Assembly (NCBI GenBank): GCA_018389105.1
Contig: JACATO010002138.1
Coordinates: 1,116,001 to 1,180,000 of the forward strand
DNA: 64,000 bases
Source of the DNA: Nautilus pompilius
Taxonomy: Eukaryota; Mollusca; Cephalopoda; Nautilida; Nautilidae
Reading direction: 5' to 3'
Shown here: piece after piece, positions 9,580-23,230 of the stretch
Layout of the letters: each line of letters begins with the position of its first letter
How positions within the stretch are numbered: position 1 is the first letter of the stretch
Position numbers and translations under genes: made by a program
The notes under the pieces: generated by a model
Database searches by the model: none
What the model was told of the DNA's origin: nothing
The model's input: only the letters and a program-made list of their open reading frames with translations

Positions 9580-11555
9580 TTTTAAACTATCTGTAGCCCT
9601 TCCTGTCTTGTCTATAGTCTTGTTTCCACCTTTAGCTTACAACTATTATGTCTAATTAAAAATTTGAAAAATATAAGATAGCGTATAAAAGAAACCATGA
9701 ATATCGATGGACACACTATAATATTTGGTGAGGGACATTGCTCCTCTAATTCCATATTAGGGGATGAACATACTCACCTTGCCCTCCTCACTAGATGTTT
9801 TCCCTTACAGTATTTTGTTCATATTTAGATGGTGTATCTAGTTCCTGTGGACTTGTCTTGGATCAAGTTGTATAGGAATGAAATCCTTAATACAAAAGTG
9901 ATACTATTTATCTGAAGAAAGTACAAAAATCTATTGGAAAGAAAATTGAAATTAACTATTTAGAATGATATCTTTTAAGATGCAATCACTCTGAAATAAA
10001 TTAGTTTTTTAAAGAAGAAAGTTCTTAGAAACGAGTCTTTTGATGTAAATTATACACACGATTACATTCATGATCATCAGTACAAAACACCTGTAGACCT
10101 AGTGTCAGGAAATTAAACATATTCTGCTGCAGGATTTAACAGTAAATAAGGTATTTACCGAGTCTTCGGCTAAAACAAAACGTTTTTGGTGCTAATGTAA
10201 ACACATCGATCAAATTCATTCTGGGTAATGTGTGCCAAAAACTGCTGGACATCCAGGTGGGTTGGTTTTTGGTTGGAATATCCACATCATGGCCTGGCCT
10301 AAAGGGAAGAAACACATGGCGACTGATCACCTTATCTCTTTACTTGATCACTGCTATGCCTAATATCAGAGAGAAAACAGACCAATCTCTGTGATAACTG
10401 GGCTTTAAAACCATACAAATACCAAGAAAATTAAAGATAATTTTTAAAAAATTAGTCATGTAATGTTAAAAAAATGTGTGTGTGTGTGTGTTTGCAACTA
10501 GAGTCCTAATGAAAGCAAAATGAATCCAGGAAAAATAAGATGATATGGAATAGATAAATAATATAAACAGATAATCATGGAAGTCATCTTGAAAATTATT
10601 GGATTCCAAGACACTTTTGCTATCCACTGTAATAATCATGCTCTGAGATTTCTGTAAGTGCTCAAATATTGCCCAGAATGAAAAGCACATGGTCAGTAAT
10701 CCATTGCTAAGGTTGATAGTCCAAAATCACAACAACCATCTAATGAATCTACTTGTATTGACGATGGGAAAATAAGAGGAGCACAAATTGTAGTTAATAA
10801 TCCTCCATCACGAAGTTATGTAATAAAAGCCGAGGCTGGGAGGTCGGCATCTAAACAATGTTTAGGTAAAATCAAAAAAAAATTCTTTTGACACAGACTG
10901 TAGCTTAAGGGATCAGTACAAATGTAGATTTTCAAAGAAAACTGCACTTCCTGTGCATAAATACTTAATGCAAGTATCCTTAAATTGTATCAGATAACTT
11001 ATAATGTGCTAATCGTGGTACTACACGGCATAGAAACCAGACCAATAACTATCGATAATGCATGTGCAAAAGGTCAAAGATCATTAAATAACTGGGGATC
11101 TATCTATAAACAAGCATGAGCTTCTGAGAAATTCCAAAAGTAGATGTCAGCAAAGCATAATTGGTAAAATAATTACTTAACTAATTATTTTGTTATTTTA
11201 TCAGGAGGAGATTAATTTTCTTCCATAAGTATAATTAATGACATCTTTCAATTAATTGTGAATAGCAACAATAAATTAAGGATGGAAATATCATCTGTAC
11301 AGTGATGTTTACAAATTCATTCCCTGATTTTTTTATGTTATCTTTGCAACAATCAAAGGTAATTAATTCATATGAATTATTTCAATATTTTTTTTTAAAA
11401 CAAGGCAGTAAAATATTTTAAAAAGGAAGAAATATGTCACATAGGTTTTTATATATAATTGGTGTGGTGCTTATAAGATGTTTATATTCATTCAAAAATA
11501 TCATCTTCACCAAATAGATTAATGTGATGGGAAAGGGAATCGTAACATTTATTTT
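9580..11555. other. AT-rich non-coding stretch with (TG)n
   Basis: No coding motif recognised. A (TG)n microsatellite is at 10475-10491. The rest is AT-rich unique-looking sequence. Confidence 0.4.
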
Positions 11556-11559
11556 TGAA

Positions 11560-11990
11560 GCTGTGAACTTTCTGCCAACTACCAGCCATTTATTGCAGAA
11601 ATCATTTTATTGCTAAACAGGACTGTTGTCCTTTGCATTTGAGGCCAAACCCTGTGCCGCTCATTGATACCATTTAAGCTTGTTTATGCACCTGGGACAA
11701 AAGTTGTACATAATCAGCAGGATGGATATTATCAATATAAGAAGCTCATAATATGGTCTTGTTGGATATTTAGCACAGCCCAGGGTTACTCTTTGCTGTT
11801 GAGATGGCAGCAGTGAAGCTATCCCATAAGTTTCATTCAATGGACACAGCAGCCTTTTATCTGTGACATCATACCTGGTCTATCGCTGGCATTTTTGATA
11901 TGTAGAAGTTAGTCCCACAGTCTGCTTGTGGTTGATCTGTGGGTTTCCAAAATGGCAGCAACCTCAGAACAGGTAATCTTGTCTTATAGC
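11560..11990 (-). pseudogene. Possible Tc1 transposase N-terminal relic
   Basis: On the minus strand, from about 11970 leftward, the phrase SEVAAILETHRSTTSRLWD and then NASDRPG resembles the first paired-type HTH and GRPR-like linker of Tc1 transposases. It is followed by heavily broken sequence. Stops are frequent and the catalytic part is absent. The alternative is chance resemblance. Confidence 0.35.
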
Positions 11991-13413
11991 CTTTTAAATG
12001 CACTGTTTTTTTTCTTCCAGTGTTAGATAACTTCAGTATTTAGCTGCTGTTGGAAGAATCACAGTTAATAGGACTACAGCCAAATAACTGGGGTTTTAAT
12101 AGTCAACTTTGTGATTGGTTTGAATGATTTGTGCATGCAAAACATCACAAGGTACACAGGACATGGACATTCATGCACTGACCATACATGCAGCAGATGG
12201 AAAAGCTGATGTTAGTAGAATGAAAAGCAATAAGTTAACTACTACTATTACTTTTGAATAAACGTTCTGAAGACTGCACTTATATTCACCATTATTTCAT
12301 AAACAGCTCTTTTGATATAAGTTGTTTCTCATGGATATATATATATCTAGCATTAGAAATTAAAAGAAACTTACAACATAAGCATGCTGTTCACACAATA
12401 TCATACTGATAATCCATAGTTTACAATAATAATTAAGCAGGGAATAATGTGACTAAATGTTTATTTTTTTTTTAAATCTGTAAACCTTTTCATGGATCAA
12501 TTTTAAGTAATTCTCAATGTTTTAATTAAGGATGTGATGATAATCCATATAGTGGATAACTGAAAACAAAATGTAAATTGAAACTTAACAAAAAATGGAT
12601 CAAATTGCAAATAAATATATCTTTTTTTTTTTTTAGTAAATTGGGAATTTTTCAGTATAAATATTTAAATCATATAGAGTCAGTGACTGTTAACCAGGTA
12701 CTCTGATTACTGCTGGATTTTCCTATTGGTGTTTGGAAAATACTCATCACCACTGTGTAGAAGTATCAATAGATGCTATCTGGAATTTCTCATTACCACT
12801 GTTTGGAAGAATTTGTTGTTTCTGCTTCTGTTGCCATAAGCCCTATTTCAGAACCCAGAACACTAGAGAGTTGCATGACACCAGAAATAATGGCTGGAAT
12901 GAAATTTCCCAGTGTTCAACCAACCTAATGGATCCCTATTAAAACTCCTCTGTTTAGCTTGTGAGTGAAAAATGAAGTGTCCACATGAAAGTCTTGCTGA
13001 TGGACTGATACAGATAAACAAAAAGTAACCGTACCATGGGAGGTTTGTCAAATAAGTTGGTCTCCAATGGGATGAACTTAGACAAACAGCCACAACAGGC
13101 TATATGCTACTCTCTCAACCATTTGTTGCTCCTAAAATAGCCAGTGTCTTTTTCATTGCCAAACTTTACTAAAGTCAGTATGTATTAATTGGGCTCTCTC
13201 AGCCATTATTCAGAAGAGTCAAATTCTCATAGCTTTAAAGAGTATTTATTCACCATGTTTTGTAATCAAAATTTAGAAAACATCCATTATTGGAAATAAT
13301 TATGGAAATACCCACACACACACACACACAAAATGCATTATTACAAAAAAATATACAAAATCAAAATGAATATGTTGTACAGTGTATTAATATTTGATTT
13401 TTACATACAAAAG
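11991..13413. other. Non-coding stretch with (CA)n
   Basis: No gene recognised. Poly-T tracts lie near 12465 and 12620, and a (CA)n tract at 13313-13331. The opposing ORFs near 12733-13093 have no family motif. Confidence 0.4.
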
Positions 13414-13690
13414 TTATTGGTATATGACTGAAATTTTGTTGTAAATATCATCCTTGTTCAGTTTCCAGTTGACTCTCCCAGTAGCCATATAACTCCATAC
13501 AGCCTCATTGATGTTCATATCAGGAATTTGTGCAGGCCAAGACACCTGTGTGAGTGCTCCATCCATCAGCCTCTTTTTGGTTTCATATAGTTTTTCACCA
13601 CATTGGCTGTGCACTTAGAGTCGTCGTCATCTTTGAATATAAATCTCCATCCAATGAGATGATTTCTTGAGCGAATGGCATAATGGATGG
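13414..13690 (-). pseudogene. Tc1-type transposase C-terminal fragment
   Basis: The minus strand reads FIFKDDDDSKCTANVV near 13630-13670, a worn version of the Tc1 FQQDNDPKHTAK block. It then reads VSWPAQIPDMNINEAVWSYM at about 13480-13545, the block that carries the third catalytic Glu. Here the Glu of NEAVW is present. A frame change lies between the two blocks. The tail runs to 13414. No terminal repeats were found, so this is only a fragment. Sequence upstream on that strand (to about 14330) may belong to the same element but is too worn to assign. Confidence 0.6.
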
Positions 13691-15425
13691 GAAAAAAACC
13701 CCAACTCTGCCTGTTGGCTTTCATTCAGCACATCTTTGATTTCATGCAAATCTCTGGAAACTTTGGTTGATATTAACCTCACTGCTTCCTGAACTGCATT
13801 GCTTATTTCTGAATAGTCTAAAACTGGGCTTCTCTATAAAGAGAAACTTCTTTCAGGTTTGGTCATTCCACTGCATCAACTCCAGCTCTGCTACAATTTG
13901 TTTTTCTCTCTTCAGCAAACGTTTTTGAGGCAGTTACACATCTATTGAAATCACTTCAAACTGATGTGTATTTTAGTGTTGTTGAAGAAATGTTAACACC
14001 TGTACTTGCAGCAAGGTTATTTGCAAGATCTCTACTGGTTTGTCATCTATCGTGTAGAGAACATACTTTTAAGTTCTTAGCATTACTTTCAGAGATTTTT
14101 GTCATTCTCCCTCAATGTGTCCATTGTCAACAGAACCAGTTCTGTGTATCTTCTTAGACTTCTAGCCTGCAGCTTCTTCTGAAATATGGAGTCAGGCTCC
14201 ATCTCACCATGTGGAGTAGCCTTCAGGTGTGGTGACGTTTTTCTGACTGCTTGCGCAACAACCATTCATACTGTACTATAAAGCATTTTATTCTTTACAG
14301 AAGATGCAATCTTATCAGCGTTGTTTGCATTTTTAAACCCAGCCTTTTCTCTGTTTCCATAATCATTTCTAATGCTATAATGTATATGTGGATAAGTTGC
14401 AGCACAACTATCAAATTAATCTAAGATGTGTTAAAGATTCATCTAAGCTCATGGAGAAAAGAATAAAAAAAATTATGTGAAACCGAGTGACTACAATAAA
14501 TTGACAGCTTTTAAAACTTACAGTAACTTTGTATCAGGTCAGACGGTAAACAGCAGCCATATACAAGGTAGATACTTGTTACATCAACAAAACTTATCGT
14601 CTTTGCTGGAAACAATTTGGAAACTCAGGCTTCAGGATATTCTCCATGTAGCAGAATCAAGATACCGTCCAATTTGTTAACGGTTTCCTTTAATGAATGG
14701 AAACCTGATATTTCAAATATTCATTCCCTTTTATCATTGGAAAAAGCATTTTTAAAATGTTTCCAGACAATTTACATTTCTAATACAATGAGTACTAAGC
14801 CACTATGTGCAATGGTAATCTAGTATTGATCTGAGCAGCAAATGATGTGGAATTTAAATATTCCAGATGACTTTCTAATTGATTGTTTCAATAATCATGT
14901 TTAAAATTCTGTTTGCTTTTGCACTTTGAATTTTAAATGAAATTCTCACAATCTGAAAAGTATTTTTTTCCTTCATCTGTATGTGCCATGAAGAAATTCC
15001 ACTACTACTGATCTCTTCACAGTCTGCTGAATGCAAGGAAAAGCCGCTGATTCTCTAATCTGACTGTTCTCGTGTGACCAACATGGTGCAGCAACATCCA
15101 TAATCTTCAGCATCAGTCCAAACATTTTGGATGGTACTTACAAGAAAGCAATTAGTGATCTGAATAACATCAGCAGCCATACTGCTGAGAATTCTTTACT
15201 TAACAGCATTATCTTACAAGACAACTCTGAGTACTAAATCACGTGAAATGTCATGAACAGCTTGGTGCCTTCTCTTAAATCAATTTTACCTTAATGTTTT
15301 TACTGTGAAGATCAATTTGTTTAGTTTCATCAACCATTTTGTAGACAGAACAGTCAGTTATGATCTGGACCACCGGTAATGCTAATTTCAGCTTAACACC
15401 AATAGTCATTAACCAGAATTTGAAA
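13691..15425. other. Unassigned non-coding stretch
   Basis: Short ORFs only (for example 13945-14157, 14477-14680). No motif, structure or repeat boundary was recognised. Confidence 0.35.
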
Positions 15426-15429
15426 ACTC

Positions 15430-15590
15430 AATGTTTTAACAATGTTCAGTCTCTTTTACTTCCAATGCTGAAGCAGCATGGTGGACTGAGGAATACTGCC
15501 AGGACTGTGAAGGAACTTTTGAATATACACAACATTCATGAGTAAAACTGGCAATCAATGAAATTACCTGATGCAGGCACAACACACAAA
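15430..15590 (+). pseudogene. Tc1-type transposase fragment with internal deletion
   Basis: The plus strand reads LLLPMLKQHGG, then NTARTVKELLNIHNIHE, a stop, and NWQSMKLPD. This resembles the Tc1 catalytic segment LLP...QQDNA.HTAR.V..FL...I..L.WPA.SPD. The QQDNAPxH part containing the second Asp appears deleted between QHGG and NTAR. It is short and degraded; the call rests on this one block. Confidence 0.42.
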
Positions 15591-16660
15591 CCAACTCAAT
15601 TCTTCAAAATGGAGAAGATATCTTCAACTGCATTGTTTAGCTAATTACTTAATTCATAGTACTGTTCAACTTTAAATCACTGCAATTACTAAAATGCATA
15701 TATTTGTCTTATTTACCAAAATTTAACTCTCATGTGAAAATTTTCATAAGCAGTGCAAATGACTAAAGCCAGATAAACAATTCTAATATTTCTGAAGTAT
15801 TATGACAACTATTGGAGGGAATTGATTTCCATATCAAGAGTTTTGTCAGTGTAGACAAATGTTGTTTCTCTCTCTCTCTCTCTCTCTCTCTTTTACAGAG
15901 AAAGAGAAAATCCCTATCTACAGTTTACCTAAAAAAGCATAGTGCCTTGCCATACAAAATAGCATAGACCTGACCAGTAATATTTCTGTAAACCTGCTAA
16001 GTGCCAATTATAGTTCTGGTAAGTAACTATGTAAATGTTTATGCTGTGTGTGTGTGTGGTGAAACTATGTTGGAAGGGTGGTTTGTGCTTACTCTGGAGT
16101 ATCAGGCATTTGTAGCAATCTTAGAATCTTATTACGACCCTGGGTTATCCTAATCTGAACTTGCAGATGGTAGTGAATCTGGTTCACTGCACCAAATTAG
16201 CCTGTAGTGTTCTGGATATAATGCTTACAAAATTTTGGCATCTTGCTGACATTGTATTGCAAGTTGAACTTTCTCAATAGAGAGAAAACCTTTCTTTTAT
16301 ACAGACTGACAATGCAATGTTTCCTGTGTAAATAGGTGACCTTTTTGTTTTTTTTCAACATGCACAAAACTGCACATCCAGTTTTACAGAATCTGTACTT
16401 TCTGTTTTGTATCCTTCTGACTCGCCCTTATCATGGAGATGTGCAGCATACAACCAAACTTCACCGAGTAAACAAAGAATCGGGTGGCAAGACGGAACAA
16501 GCTCTAATGTTTAGAAGTGCTGAAAGGTCTCTCTTTTAGTGACGCTATTTTAATTTGGTTAAGTGTAATTATGGTGCCAACAGCTTTTAAAAACGTATTT
16601 ACTGAATTAAGATTTAAAAGATATCCTTATTAGTTATGCCGTGATGTGACGCAGTCAACT
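15591..16660. other. Non-coding stretch with (TC)n
   Basis: A (TC)n tract is at 15867-15891, and a short (TG)n near 16044-16058. No gene was recognised. The ORF at 16336-16539 lacks known motifs. Confidence 0.4.
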
Positions 16661-16663
16661 GTT

Positions 16664-16985
16664 AGTGTAGGCTAGGACAGGGGAATACTAGCTGGGTGGG
16701 TTAGGGAAGAGGCGGCAGGATAAAGGATTTCAGAAATTAAAGCCACCATGAAAGTGTTTGTGTGCTCTCTGACTTTAATTGACTTATCAAAACCTCCTAC
16801 TAGAAATCTTCATTTTTAGATGTGGGATGAAATTTGAGAGCCCAGTAAAAATCCAAATGTCTGGCTGGGGAAGAAGAGTGAGAAGAGATCATGCTATGAG
16901 AGTTATTGGGGGGTGGGGGTTGGGGTGAGCTGACTGTAGCAGTCAAGTAGTCTGACTACAGGACTACACCACAGCTCAAAAATAA
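16664..16985 (-). mobile_element. tRNA-derived SINE, group A
   Basis: The minus strand starts near 16985 with a tRNA-like head (GTGGTGTAGTCCTGTAGTCA). It passes a C-rich tract, then CTTCTTCCCCAGCCAGACAT and CATCCCACATCTAAAA, and then a tail with GTGGCTTTAATTTCTGAAAT. The tail and body match the copies at 38822-39050 and 43085-43392 in the same orientation. Pol III transcription of the ancestor is inferred from the head. Confidence 0.6.
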
Positions 16986-16989
16986 GGTA

Positions 16990-19900
16990 TACACTAGGTA
17001 AGAGACTGTTCCGTAAAGTAGGAAAACAGCAAAACAAATTACCTTTACCACAAACATCCAAGCAACTTTTTAATATTTCAAATGTCTAAAAATCATCTTC
17101 ATAGGAGAAAAAAAGGCCACTTATTCAACTTTAAAATTAGCAGCCTGTAAAATGTTTTTTTGTCTGTCTTTTTTTTCCTTTTACAATTGACTTGTTGTTG
17201 TTGTTTGTTTTGTTTTTTTCTTTTTTTCTTTTTGCATTTACAAGTTTTAAGTCTGCTACGTGTTTTATCATCGTTTCTTTCAGCTATCTGCCTGAGTCGT
17301 TTTTGTGTAGAAGAATCGTCACAGAGCGAGAGAGAAACTATTCAAAATCTATCATTAACCTTCCATTGTAACCCTGACTCCCAACAGGGGGGGGGGGACT
17401 TGTTTTTTTTTTAAATATCCAGAGGGAAAATGCCAAAGAAAACATCTTTGTGATACCATATAACAAAAGGTACTTTATGCTTTACATTCTAGAACCCTTT
17501 GGAAATGTTGCATGCGAGTTTGTGCTGGAAGGGCTGTTAGTGCCCTTTTCATTTGTGTAATCAGGGAGCCACGTCCACCATCTTTAAAAAAAAACTGGAT
17601 TTGATAAAATAAGAATTTCTTAAGAATTGTATTGTTGAATGATAAAACCAAATACGGTATTGATAACCAATCCAAGCAAAAATCAACAATGACTAATGAC
17701 CCTGAATTGCTTCACCTGTAGTTCCAATGTCCTTTGTTCTAAAGCTTTAAGTTAATCCCATAAAACACAAAATTGATTGGTTTTGTTGTTCTCTTTATGT
17801 GATACCTTATTTACTATTAGTTTTGCTGTAAAGGGGGTAATATATACTCCATAATCATGCAACTTCCGACAGGTTAGCACTTCCTTTTGAAATGTTTATG
17901 AATAGTGAGTGATGTCGGGCGTACACCACTTTACATTTTAGTTTGCAGGGCGATCATCGCATGCACCAACTCTACAGAACACCAGTCACCAGTCAATACT
18001 TACCTGATACCAAGCCACCCTGACTTACAACTCAGTGGTTTCCAGCATCACCCTTCTATCATGACCAGAGTTGGCACTCGTCTCATGCCAAATGCATAAT
18101 GGAGTTAATTACGAGACAGGTAGCAGATGCCCGTGTGAATAGCGCACTATAGGGCCCAGATTTGGTTATCAGGATTCAACTCTTGTGACCTCCTGCAGCA
18201 TGGTTTTCTCTGTACTAGTCCATCTGTGCAGATTTACTACATGGGTTTTCCGGGTAGTTGTAGTGAAGGTTCCACAAGTAACTCGTTTGGTCCCCAAGAG
18301 TGATGCCTCAGTTTATTAACCCTAACACTTAATCAACCCAAAATGACTGCTGTAGTCCAGGTTCTTATGACTATGCATGCCCAAGACACTATAGCTTCAT
18401 ATTCTGAATTTTTCAGGTATGTAATAATGATGCACCTGAATGCTATTTCTTGCTTCAGTGGTTTTGCATTGTCTGTGTTAGATCAAACTTTCATTGAATT
18501 TTCCAACATTATCTCTGCTCCTGAAGAATCAATGGACTGGGCACATCCTGGATGTCTGGTTGCCCACATCTGACATCAGGAACATGCACTCAGGGAGTGA
18601 CAATACAAACATGACAAGGAAACTGCAAAACAAAATGTGAAGTCATAGAAACATGTGGTAGTAAGATGTTGTTGAAGACACGTAGGCAGTGGCACTATAT
18701 GATTCACGAAGCTACCAGCCATTATGAAGAAAGAAGACTTCAAGAAACAAACTGGCAGCATCAAAATCAAACAGATTTCAGATGTGATGTTTGCGGCCAC
18801 TACTTTGGTTCCACATAGTCAACAACTGTTCCTGAAAGAATGTTAGTATGACAACTGCCATCATCATCATTCTGTAATCAGTTCTGATTTTTTATACTTG
18901 TGCACTACTAACATCTGCATTTTTAAACTTTCTCCAGTGACCCTATATTAGAAACTTTGTCAGAAGCCTCAAGGAACTTGAAATTCATGGTATCAAATGT
19001 ACTTTTATTGTCAGGCATGACATTTACTTCCACTAAAAATAAACTCTAACAGAAAGCATGTTTGAGTCTTTCATAAAACATTATTACTAGTAAAATTAAT
19101 ACTCTGGATAAACTGTCTGTGATAAAAGATTTTCAAACTCCAAAACTGCTGGCCAGACCAACAGGCTTAACTAAATTGCCCAGTCGCTTGTAAATCTATA
19201 TTCTTTAACATACTAAAATTGTTCATTCTTTTAAAAAACCTATACATATTTTAAGTATACAGATAAACTAACGCAGAATTTATGTAAAGATTGGCAGATT
19301 ATTCTAGGAAAAAAAATTATGTCTAGAAAAACATTTTATCTGATTTAATTTGTTGCAATATTTCTTTTTCTTCTGTGATTACTTTATGCACTATTAAATA
19401 TATAATCTGCGATTGGCTACATAGGGTTTTTGACTTTCACTCCAGGCTACAAATAACAATTATTCCACACTAGTTTATGGAATATTTTGCTTTTTTTTGT
19501 AAAAAAAATTTTTATGTTGTCTTTAAAATGTTTTAAAAAAATACGATACTCGTTTTTGGCATCCTTGTAGGAACTGGGGTACTCCAGTTGTGTAGCTTTG
19601 TTTCTAACTCAGTGTACCGGAGTCTTGTCATTCACATGTGTGCTCATTTGGAATAATAGTGATGGTATTAATCAATTCAAGAATTACATTCATGGGTATC
19701 TCTCTTCTCTGGGATTCCTTCTGGAAGCCATGCTGGTTGGCTTCCTGCTTTCATATAACTACTAAAGTAAGTTAAGCTAATGTTAGAAGATTAGTATAAC
19801 ATGACGCAATGAAGATCCAATGTAATGCTGCTGCTATTCTCAGATGTTTATACTTATGCAAAAACCATATCAGAATATTTATTAAAGCTCGTTGTATTTC

Positions 19901-22825
19901 TGCAGTAGGCGTGCGTTGTTAGTCTGTCAAGGCAGCACCACTGATCTCACCTTGCCTGAACTCTCCACTGCGGCTTCTCTTAGAGCCATTTTTTTTTTTT
20001 TTTTACGGTCAAATTTTGATTAATGACAAAGGTCATCATTTGTGAAATTGAAAGAAAGAAATTTTTTTTTTTTTTTTTGGCAGAATATTTTGTCTAAAAG
20101 TCATTCTCGCTTTTCATTTACTTTCCAAGTACTTCCAGAGATGGTTTCGGCACTGTGTGGTGTTTTCAATTAACACTTGTAAATTACAGAATCAATTTTG
20201 TAAAGTTGCATTTTCAGAAGCAGTCAGGAGCGCAGCGCCTTGAAAACATAATTGTCTCCGATGCTTAACAGCTTTGGCTCCGTCTGATTCCAGGTCAAAG
20301 AAATGATTGGGTGGCCCATTGTTTGCTGGCTGGGAAGGTAGACTGTGCAGACCTGGGAAGTGGCAGATACTCCTCCAACAAAACAGCACTCACTACCTGA
20401 AAGATAATCAATGGCGGCACTTACTTCCTCTTTCATGATAACCGTTTTATTTTTTAAAAAAAAAAAATATATTGGATTTGGAATGATCATTCAAGGAATT
20501 TAAGAAAGATAAGTCTCCTTCCAAGAGACTAATTCTACCAATCTAATTGCTTATAGGTTTGCTTTGTTTTATTAACCATTATTAGGTAACTTCTGTTTCT
20601 CAGTTGCTCTAAATATTTATTCATGTTACACCTTAGATCTATTAGTAGTGCAACTGAACGTTTCTCCTATGCTATTTTCTCAGCCCCTATCTCTGTTCTG
20701 TTCATATGGGCATATCTATCGCCACCTCCTGATAGAATCCATTCATGTTAAATCTGCCATCCGTCATATCATCTCTAATGATGCAAATGTGCACTTTATA
20801 TAAATTACTTAGCTTTAGAGTTTGAATTTTATAATTTACACACACACACACACAATCTTAGAAGTAGTACCTTATCCCACATACTTTACTTTTATTATGT
20901 TGAAAATATTGTTTTTTGCATTTTAGATTAAAATTAAAATAGCATTGTGTACAGATGAACTAAAGGTCAAGAAAATAATGAGTTTTAAAACTACTTTCTA
21001 ATATTACTTTAATTTTACTGCTATGAATCTATAGCAAAGCTGAGGCTTTCATAAAAATTTTTAAAAAAAATTTTTTTTTTTTTGGTTTGTTTATTACGAG
21101 AAAAATGAATATATTTGTTTTAATTGGTAAAGACTTAGTTTAGAACCCCACTAATGGGCGCTTTTATACAGAGAAAATGGTAAATAAGTTGAAACTTAAT
21201 GTCTTAGGGTTATTACTGTTTGGCTATAAAACAAATTAAGGCAGGTTAGCGGCGAGCTAGATTTAGACTCTGGGTGTAAGTTATTAGGGCTGGAACTGCT
21301 GCTGATCCTTGTACCTATATGCTGCAGTTTCTTCTCTTTTTCAAAAGTGTAGCAGTAAAGTTTTCCCTAACATGTGGAGTACAGGGAATATCTCAGTAGG
21401 TGTGAACCTGTATCACACAAAAACAATTTTCATGACCAAAAATAGCAAAGTTTAATTAACTATTAAATATTTTTCTTTACAAAGTTTATGATTAAGAAAG
21501 GTGTAGATCTTTAATCAATAAAAAAAAGAAGAAGAAAAGAGAGACTGATGCACGTAAAATTTTCCTGTCAGATTTCTCTTTAGCCGACAGATTTGTGAAC
21601 TGATCCATCTATGATTACCGTTTGTCTGATAGGGAATCCTGAGTTAAATCACATCCAAGATCCAATCATCTCATTGGATGTTTACCTGACTATATCCATT
21701 ACAGATTTCAGAAACCAGCTCTTGCTTGCTGTGCTTGCTGAAACTTTTTTTGGTTTTTTGGTAAAAAAAAAATTTACAACAGAACAGTTAATTATGTTTT
21801 TCAAAAAAAGAAAAAGCTGTTGTTTTAAATATGTATTATTGCCTAGGAAGATTTGAGGTTATGATTTATGTGAAACACAAAGTTTTGTAAATACTAAAAA
21901 AACAAAAGTATAGTAGTTCATTGTTGTCTGGGTTTTGAAATATTTCTCAATGCCACAGAAATCTATAAATAGATCTCTCTCCCTCCAGCTACATTAAAGG
22001 TAAAACAATTTATTTATTACTGCCAAAAAAATTTAATTAGTCTAAAAAATGCTAAAAGATGTATAAATGTCAGAAGAGATGGTTTTGGTAATTATAACTA
22101 TTATTTATCATCGCTTTGCTGTGAAAGATTCATATGTACTATAATGAAGCTTAATTGTGTAAATTAAAGAAGTGTTCAAGCATAAGATGTAATCCATGAT
22201 GTGATGCATTGTGATTTATTGCATTTTGGTCAGGTATCATAGATTTATCAACTATTAAGCTACATATAGATTGATTAACACCATAGGATAAAGCATTGAT
22301 GTGGTAGAGAACATCCTTTTCAAGATGTGCGAGACGATTAAGTTTATTTTATTTGAAAATCGTTTCTTACTTATTTGTTGGTTTATTTTCTGAGGAATGG
22401 CAGGTATGTCTCTGGTGATGGCAAAGTACTTTAGTCAGGTGCCATGTTGCAACAAATTTGGACTGAGAAGAATATAGCAAGCAAATTTATTTGGTGCCAT
22501 TTCAGAACAATGATCCATTTTCTAGTCTACAAAAGAAATTTGAATTATTTTAAAATTTTCATTAGAGTTGGTGAGATTTTAAAATGAAGGTCAAGAAGAA
22601 ATGGTTAAATTGAAAAGAAAAAACATTTAGTGAATTAATTTACCTGGAAGCGGCTTCATCTGGTTCTGATGTATTTTTGGTTGCTTTTTTTTTTTTTTCA
22701 GTCTCAAGAAGTTTAAAGGATATCAGCTTCTAGATATTTTGAATTCTAATGATTACCATACCAATAATACATTTCCTCTGACTTGAAGACTTTATTTTTT
22801 TGTTGTTGTGAGATTTACACTTACA
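16990..22825. other. Long non-coding stretch with homopolymers
   Basis: No coding motif. There is a T-rich run at about 17155-17245, G11 at 17387-17397, two poly-T tracts at 19989-20004 and 20062-20078 only about 60 bp apart, and (CA)n at 20838-20854. The block at about 20110-20420 has balanced composition and no simple repeats, so it could be functional non-coding DNA. Ordinary ORFs of 60-90 codons show nothing recognisable. Confidence 0.4.
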
Positions 22826-22829
22826 TTTG

Positions 22830-23230
22830 GAGCATTCAAATAGCCGGAAGTAGTGTTGTTGTAATGGTATCCAGCCAGGTTTCATTTGAAATCCTTCAGC
22901 AGGTTAATTCAGCTATTCGCAGGATCCTTGAGCATTTACGTGCCAATGGCCTTGTTGCAGAAACTTCTAGTATCCCCCAGTGTTTTTGTCTGACATTGGA
23001 AATTGGTCAGGGATTGATGTTTTTCTTTCAAACAATTACAGCCTCCGTAGACTTCAAAACATTTGGAATTGCTTCATTTTCCTTCCGATTATCATAAACA
23101 TTATGATAATTATAAAACTGTTCTAACTGTAAGCAACAGCTGACGTGCTTGTGATGTCATAATGCCACATTGGGACGTGTCACATGTTTGGCAGAAAATG
23201 TGGGCTATACATTGATGTTATTTCGCAGTA
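22830..23230. other. Balanced-composition block with a 104-codon ORF
   Basis: The ORF at 22783-23097 (plus) starts in a low-complexity codon run and continues as VVMVSSQVSFEILQQVNSAI. I recognise no domain. The block is richer in GC and in mixed sequence than its flanks and contains a CRE-like TGACGTGC and GACGTGTCAC near 23140-23180. It may be a conserved non-coding element rather than a gene. Confidence 0.25.

Noticed and set aside
17160-17414. 84-codon ORF with a hydrophobic leucine/phenylalanine start resembling a signal peptide
   Set aside because: The hydrophobic part is translated poly-T low-complexity DNA and the end is a G-run.
18310-18340. TTAACCCTAACACTTAATC, another telomere-like string
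   Set aside because: Single imperfect unit with no array.
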